The position numbers and the translations under genes are program-made. From Oceanispirochaeta sp. M1 (lineage in GTDB: Bacteria > Spirochaetota > Spirochaetia > DSM-2461): DNA of 63,530 nt. The stretch is taken from NCBI RefSeq assembly GCF_003346715.1, contig NZ_QQPQ01000032.1:1-63530 (forward strand), read 5' to 3'. Shown piece after piece: positions 61,402-63,530 of this stretch. The notes below the pieces were generated by a model that saw only the letters and a program-made list of their open reading frames with translations, was not told where the DNA came from and did no database searches. Each line of letters starts with the position of its first letter. Positions within the stretch are counted from its first letter, which is position 1.

Positions 61402-63075
61402 TTATTCTTCAAACCTTTTTTCTGCCTGTATTTTAATCTGATCCAGTTCTCTGTCAATGGAGCTCATGTCATGTTTCATGCGCAGATTATCCAGCTGAGT
61501 CAGGATTTCTCTATATTCTGCCTTTGTCTTTTTATGGGCCAGCATCCTGATGCGTCTTGGAAGCTCTTTTTTTAAAATAGCGGGCTGAGGTCCTGATTTT
61601 TCAATGATGCTGAATATCTGTTTTAACTCCTCCGTCCTGCTTTTACATGCACAGCTTTCCAGAAGATAAAGCAGTTTTTTAAGTGAAGAAGAGGACCAGT
61701 TTTTCAGATTACTTTCAATTGTCAGGAAGAGGGATTGTTTCAGATTCAGCCTCAGGGGATTCCCACTGTAAATAAGGTTTATTTCACACCCTGTTAAATC
61801 TCCGAATGCCTGGGCAAGAGAATTGATTTTATACACTTTCTTTTCCATAAGAGCCAACTCTCTGAGGAGAAGAATCTTTCTGATTTTATTCCTTGAATAT
61901 GTATTTGAAGGGAGTCCTGTATCTACCGCCATTACAAATTCTATATTGCTGTGCAGGCGGTGATTACTCTGACGGCCGCCCCTGTATTTTGTATATTCAT
62001 TGCTGATAATGCTTATTTTTCCTTTCTCTTCACAAATATTCATCATTGTTTCAAAAGGGATAACACCATCATTGCTGTAACTGATGAGAATCCGTTTGGA
62101 TCTTGTGTTCTTCAGTAACTCTGAGAAAGCTTCGGAGGCCTTGTTTTTATAACAGTAGGAGGATCTGGTTTTAATCCAGTCTTTTCTGATTGCGGCTTTC
62201 TCCTTGAGAATACCCTTCTCATTAAGAATCATGGGTGCCGGAATTTTATCCCAGAGGGCAATCGTATTGAGTATATGATAGTTGCTGCCGTACTGATGCT
62301 GATTATAGGGAGGATCCATGTAAGTGACATCCGCATCAGGTAATTCGTCTGATCGTACCAGGTCATTTGCATCTGTGCGGAATACCCTGGCTGGAGCCGC
62401 ATTTTCAGGAAGTACAGGATATGGGAGTTCAATTGTCTTGAGAATCCTCTGAAGGGCATCCTTTCCATGTCCTCCGAATCCTTTATGAAAAGCCTTGAAT
62501 ACTCCTGATGTATTTGTATGCCTTGAACACTCTCCCAGAAGAAGGCCGATAAGCAGATTTCTTATCTTCAGCTTGTCTCCAGTGGAATCAGGGGGAAAGT
62601 TATACTCAATATAATTTCTGATTGCATCAATACGCAATGCATTCTCCCTGGTGTAAAAAAGGCGTTCCACCCTGTAATCGGCTTTCTGGATATCTTCATC
62701 AGAAGGTGAATAATAGAGAGACATGTAGCGCTCTTCCTCGGCCGGCATAGAAAGATTATTTATCTCATTAAGCAATTCCTGTAGTGAATTACTGCTGCCG
62801 AAGAGATTGGGAATATCATTTTGATTTAATGTCAGGTGGGATTCACCGAGTATTCGTGAATATTCCTCCCAGTCATTGGAATAGACCTGATAGCCCATCA
62901 ATCTTGCCAGACGGGACACAACACCCGAGCCGGCAAACATATCTGTAAACACAGCCTGCTCGCTGTTGTCTCTGCTTTTCTGAAGTGCCTGATGTATCAG
63001 AGGAAGGAGACGACGTTTATTACCGATATATGTGATAAGCTGTTCTTTGAGATAGGCTTCATTAAGTATGCTCAA
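61402..63075 (-). CDS. D12-class DNA adenine methyltransferase with C-terminal extension
   Basis: The N-terminal half has YIGNKRRLLPLI (16-27), the SAM loop DMFAGSGVVS (45-54) and the catalytic DPPYN at about 252-256, the signature of N6-adenine methyltransferases of the Dam/DpnM group. Residues about 375-557 form an extra domain, helix-rich and basic, that is not part of the usual family. The start is TTG, with GGAGG 11 nt upstream and no closer ATG. No restriction endonuclease gene is adjacent in the window, so it appears to be an orphan. Its stop is one base before murG. Confidence 0.88.
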   Translation of the reverse strand: MSILNEAYLKEQLITYIGNKRRLLPLIHQALQKSRDNSEQAVFTDMFAGSGVVSRLARLMGYQVYSNDWEEYSRILGESHLTLNQNDIPNLFGSSNSLQELLNEINNLSMPAEEERYMSLYYSPSDEDIQKADYRVERLFYTRENALRIDAIRNYIEYNFPPDSTGDKLKIRNLLIGLLLGECSRHTNTSGVFKAFHKGFGGHGKDALQRILKTIELPYPVLPENAAPARVFRTDANDLVRSDELPDADVTYMDPPYNQHQYGSNYHILNTIALWDKIPAPMILNEKGILKEKAAIRKDWIKTRSSYCYKNKASEAFSELLKNTRSKRILISYSNDGVIPFETMMNICEEKGKISIISNEYTKYRGGRQSNHRLHSNIEFVMAVDTGLPSNTYSRNKIRKILLLRELALMEKKVYKINSLAQAFGDLTGCEINLIYSGNPLRLNLKQSLFLTIESNLKNWSSSSLKKLLYLLESCACKSRTEELKQIFSIIEKSGPQPAILKKELPRRIRMLAHKKTKAEYREILTQLDNLRMKHDMSSIDRELDQIKIQAEKRFEE

Positions 63076-63224
63076 ATGGAAGAGATCCTCCGGAATAGTA
63101 GTCTTTCAGGCTTTATACACATTACAACAGCCGGAGAAAATAATCCACAAAAAACATGAAGTAGACCTTGATTTTCTGTAACAATGGTTTAGAATTATAA
63201 GTGAGTAAAGAGTAAGGGGGATAT

Positions 63225-63305
63225 ATGAAAAACCTACCGCCTAAAACATCTTGCCGGATGAGTCCGGCGCCATTGATTATTAAAATAAATAGTCTGACTT
63301 TTTAA
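63225..63305 (+). CDS. Possible 26-residue small ORF
   Basis: An ATG at 63225 has AAGGGGG 4 nt upstream and runs 26 codons to TAA. The product is basic and has no signal peptide. A TATAAG box lies at 63196-63201 with no clear -35. It could be a real small protein, the truncated start of a larger gene, or a chance ORF; I cannot decide between them. Confidence 0.3.
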   Translation: MKNLPPKTSCRMSPAPLIIKINSLTF

Positions 63306-63321
63306 GCAGATATATAAATAT

Positions 63322-63375
63322 GAGACAGCATAGTATTATGCGTCCAGTTGGAGACAGCATAGGAATGTGCGTCCA
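63322..63375. repeat. Tandem imperfect 25-bp repeat, possible IS end
   Basis: Two copies beginning GAGACAGCATAG and ending GCGTCCA occupy 63322-63346 and 63351-63375 (22 of 25 matching, period 29). Multiple short terminal repeats of this kind occur at the ends of IS21-family elements. No transposase gene lies in the window to the left, so this may be a remnant. Confidence 0.6.
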
Positions 63376-63376
63376 C

Positions 63377-63406
63377 ATAGCCGGTGTTAGCCGGCTATTT
63401 TTATTT
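63377..63406 (+). terminator. Terminator hairpin at the intron insertion site
   Basis: An 8-bp perfect stem (63377-63384 with 63391-63398), a 6-nt loop and a run TTTTATTT form a plus-strand intrinsic terminator. The intron starts 2 nt after this feature, which is the typical target of class IIC introns. Confidence 0.8.
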
Positions 63407-63407
63407 A

Positions 63408-63530
63408 GTGCGCCCAGCAGGGTGCATCCACTTGGGAGTGAAAGTCTCCTGCAGACCCGATAGGGGGAACTGCTAGCTGAACAGCAAGGGTGTCCATTGT
63501 GAGGTGGAATCTGAAGGAAGCTGAACGCAA
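63408..63530 (+). mobile_element. Group II intron, 5' end, probably class IIC (cut by window edge)
   Basis: The sequence begins GTGCGCCC, the 5' splice-site consensus. It continues with GGGTGCA, AGTGAAAGTCTCC, GCAAGGGTGTCC and TGGAATCTGAAGGAAGC. These blocks are characteristic of domain I of class IIC introns such as those of Bacillus and Oceanobacillus. The position directly behind a terminator stem supports class IIC. The reverse transcriptase and domains II-VI lie beyond the window. Confidence 0.88.

Larger units (their letters stand above)
63076..63407. other. Intergenic region with repeat and hairpins
   Basis: This 332-bp stretch holds a 26-codon ORF with a good ribosome binding site (63225-63305), a 6-bp stem hairpin at 63253-63268, a tandem 25-bp repeat (63322-63375) and a terminator hairpin (63377-63406). 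No long gene is present. Confidence 0.7.

Noticed and set aside
61401-61457. 19-codon N-terminal extension of murG
   Set aside because: MurG proteins begin at the KKTIVFTGGGTGG strand; the extension overlaps the end of the methylase.
63253-63268. Hairpin with a GGATGAG loop resembling a hammerhead ribozyme core
   Set aside because: The essential CUGAUGA and downstream GAAA core elements are missing; it is only a 6-bp stem with a TGAG loop and no T-run.
1-63530. CRISPR array, prophage or toxin-antitoxin pair
   Set aside because: No regularly spaced repeat longer than the two-copy 63322-63375 unit, no integrase or capsid genes, and no small adjacent gene pair with toxin or antitoxin motifs were seen.

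Overview
The window is a compact chromosomal segment, about 95% coding by eye and roughly 40% GC, from a free-living spirochaete (Spirochaetales, Spirochaetaceae-like). The diagnostic genes are FlaA, the periplasmic flagellar sheath protein; a CheA / CheW-CheR hybrid (CheS) / CheX / CheY operon; a PUR-domain protein resembling Borrelia BpuR next to smc; a spiro-SPASM type radical SAM protein; and a UPF0164-type outer-membrane protein. The species cannot be named from sequence alone.

Layout. 91-3555 (minus): ribosome/SRP operon ffh-rpsP-khpA-rimM-trmD-rplS, with a near-consensus sigma70 promoter in front of ffh and a strong terminator behind rplS. 3667-8270 (minus): a short, apparently hinge-less smc followed by a membrane-anchored protein and a very acidic lipoprotein. 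8396-8845: bpuR-like gene with its own promoter and terminator. 8928-14641 (minus): a tightly coupled phospho-signalling operon (unknown protein, PPP-like phosphatase, PEGA-type Ser/Thr kinase, FHA membrane protein, VWA-FHA protein). 14797-16329: degenerate GGDEF plus EAL. 16501-20852 (plus): late cobalamin genes cbiB-cobD-cobU-cobT-cobS. 20831-21577: PilZ-like protein. 21688-23373: 7TM-type histidine kinase. 23437-23510: tRNA-Val. 23565-28166 (minus): the chemotaxis operon. 28424-29272: an exported protein. 29338-30342: flaA, followed upstream by a seven-gene minus-strand operon (30439-38371) of radical SAM/SPASM, GT-A-like, SpsF-like, PseG-methyltransferase, ATP-grasp, amidase and GerMN genes. 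38434-40342 (plus): lipoprotein, xseA, xseB. 40327-53855: mostly envelope and exported proteins, including a 1566-residue sensor SpoIIE phosphatase, a 995-residue periplasmic repeat protein and two outer-membrane barrel candidates. 53950-55766 (plus): TPR membrane protein and a Nudix hydrolase. 55770-63075 (minus): D12 adenine methylase-murG-cvpA-holB-ntrB-ntrC-trpR-like. 63408 to the end: the 5' end of a group II intron, probably class IIC, placed just behind a terminator hairpin and running off the window.

How the genes work together. The window concentrates on motility and signal transduction: chemotaxis array, flagellar sheath, probable glycan or flagellin-modification genes, cyclic-di-GMP turnover and sensing, two histidine kinases, a Ser/Thr kinase/phosphatase pair with FHA readers, and a SpoIIE-type phosphatase. 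The cobalamin genes cover only side-chain and nucleotide-loop assembly, so within this window they fit corrinoid salvage.

Most unusual items: a tRNA-Val with C instead of U at position 33; a 930-residue SMC without a recognisable hinge; the phospho-signalling operon; the PseG-zinc-ribbon-methyltransferase and nucleotidyltransferase-radical SAM fusions beside flaA; repeated lack of Shine-Dalgarno sequences with a -10-like box almost touching the start codon; a series of overlapping convergent gene ends; and the class IIC-like intron beside a tandem 25-bp repeat at the right edge.
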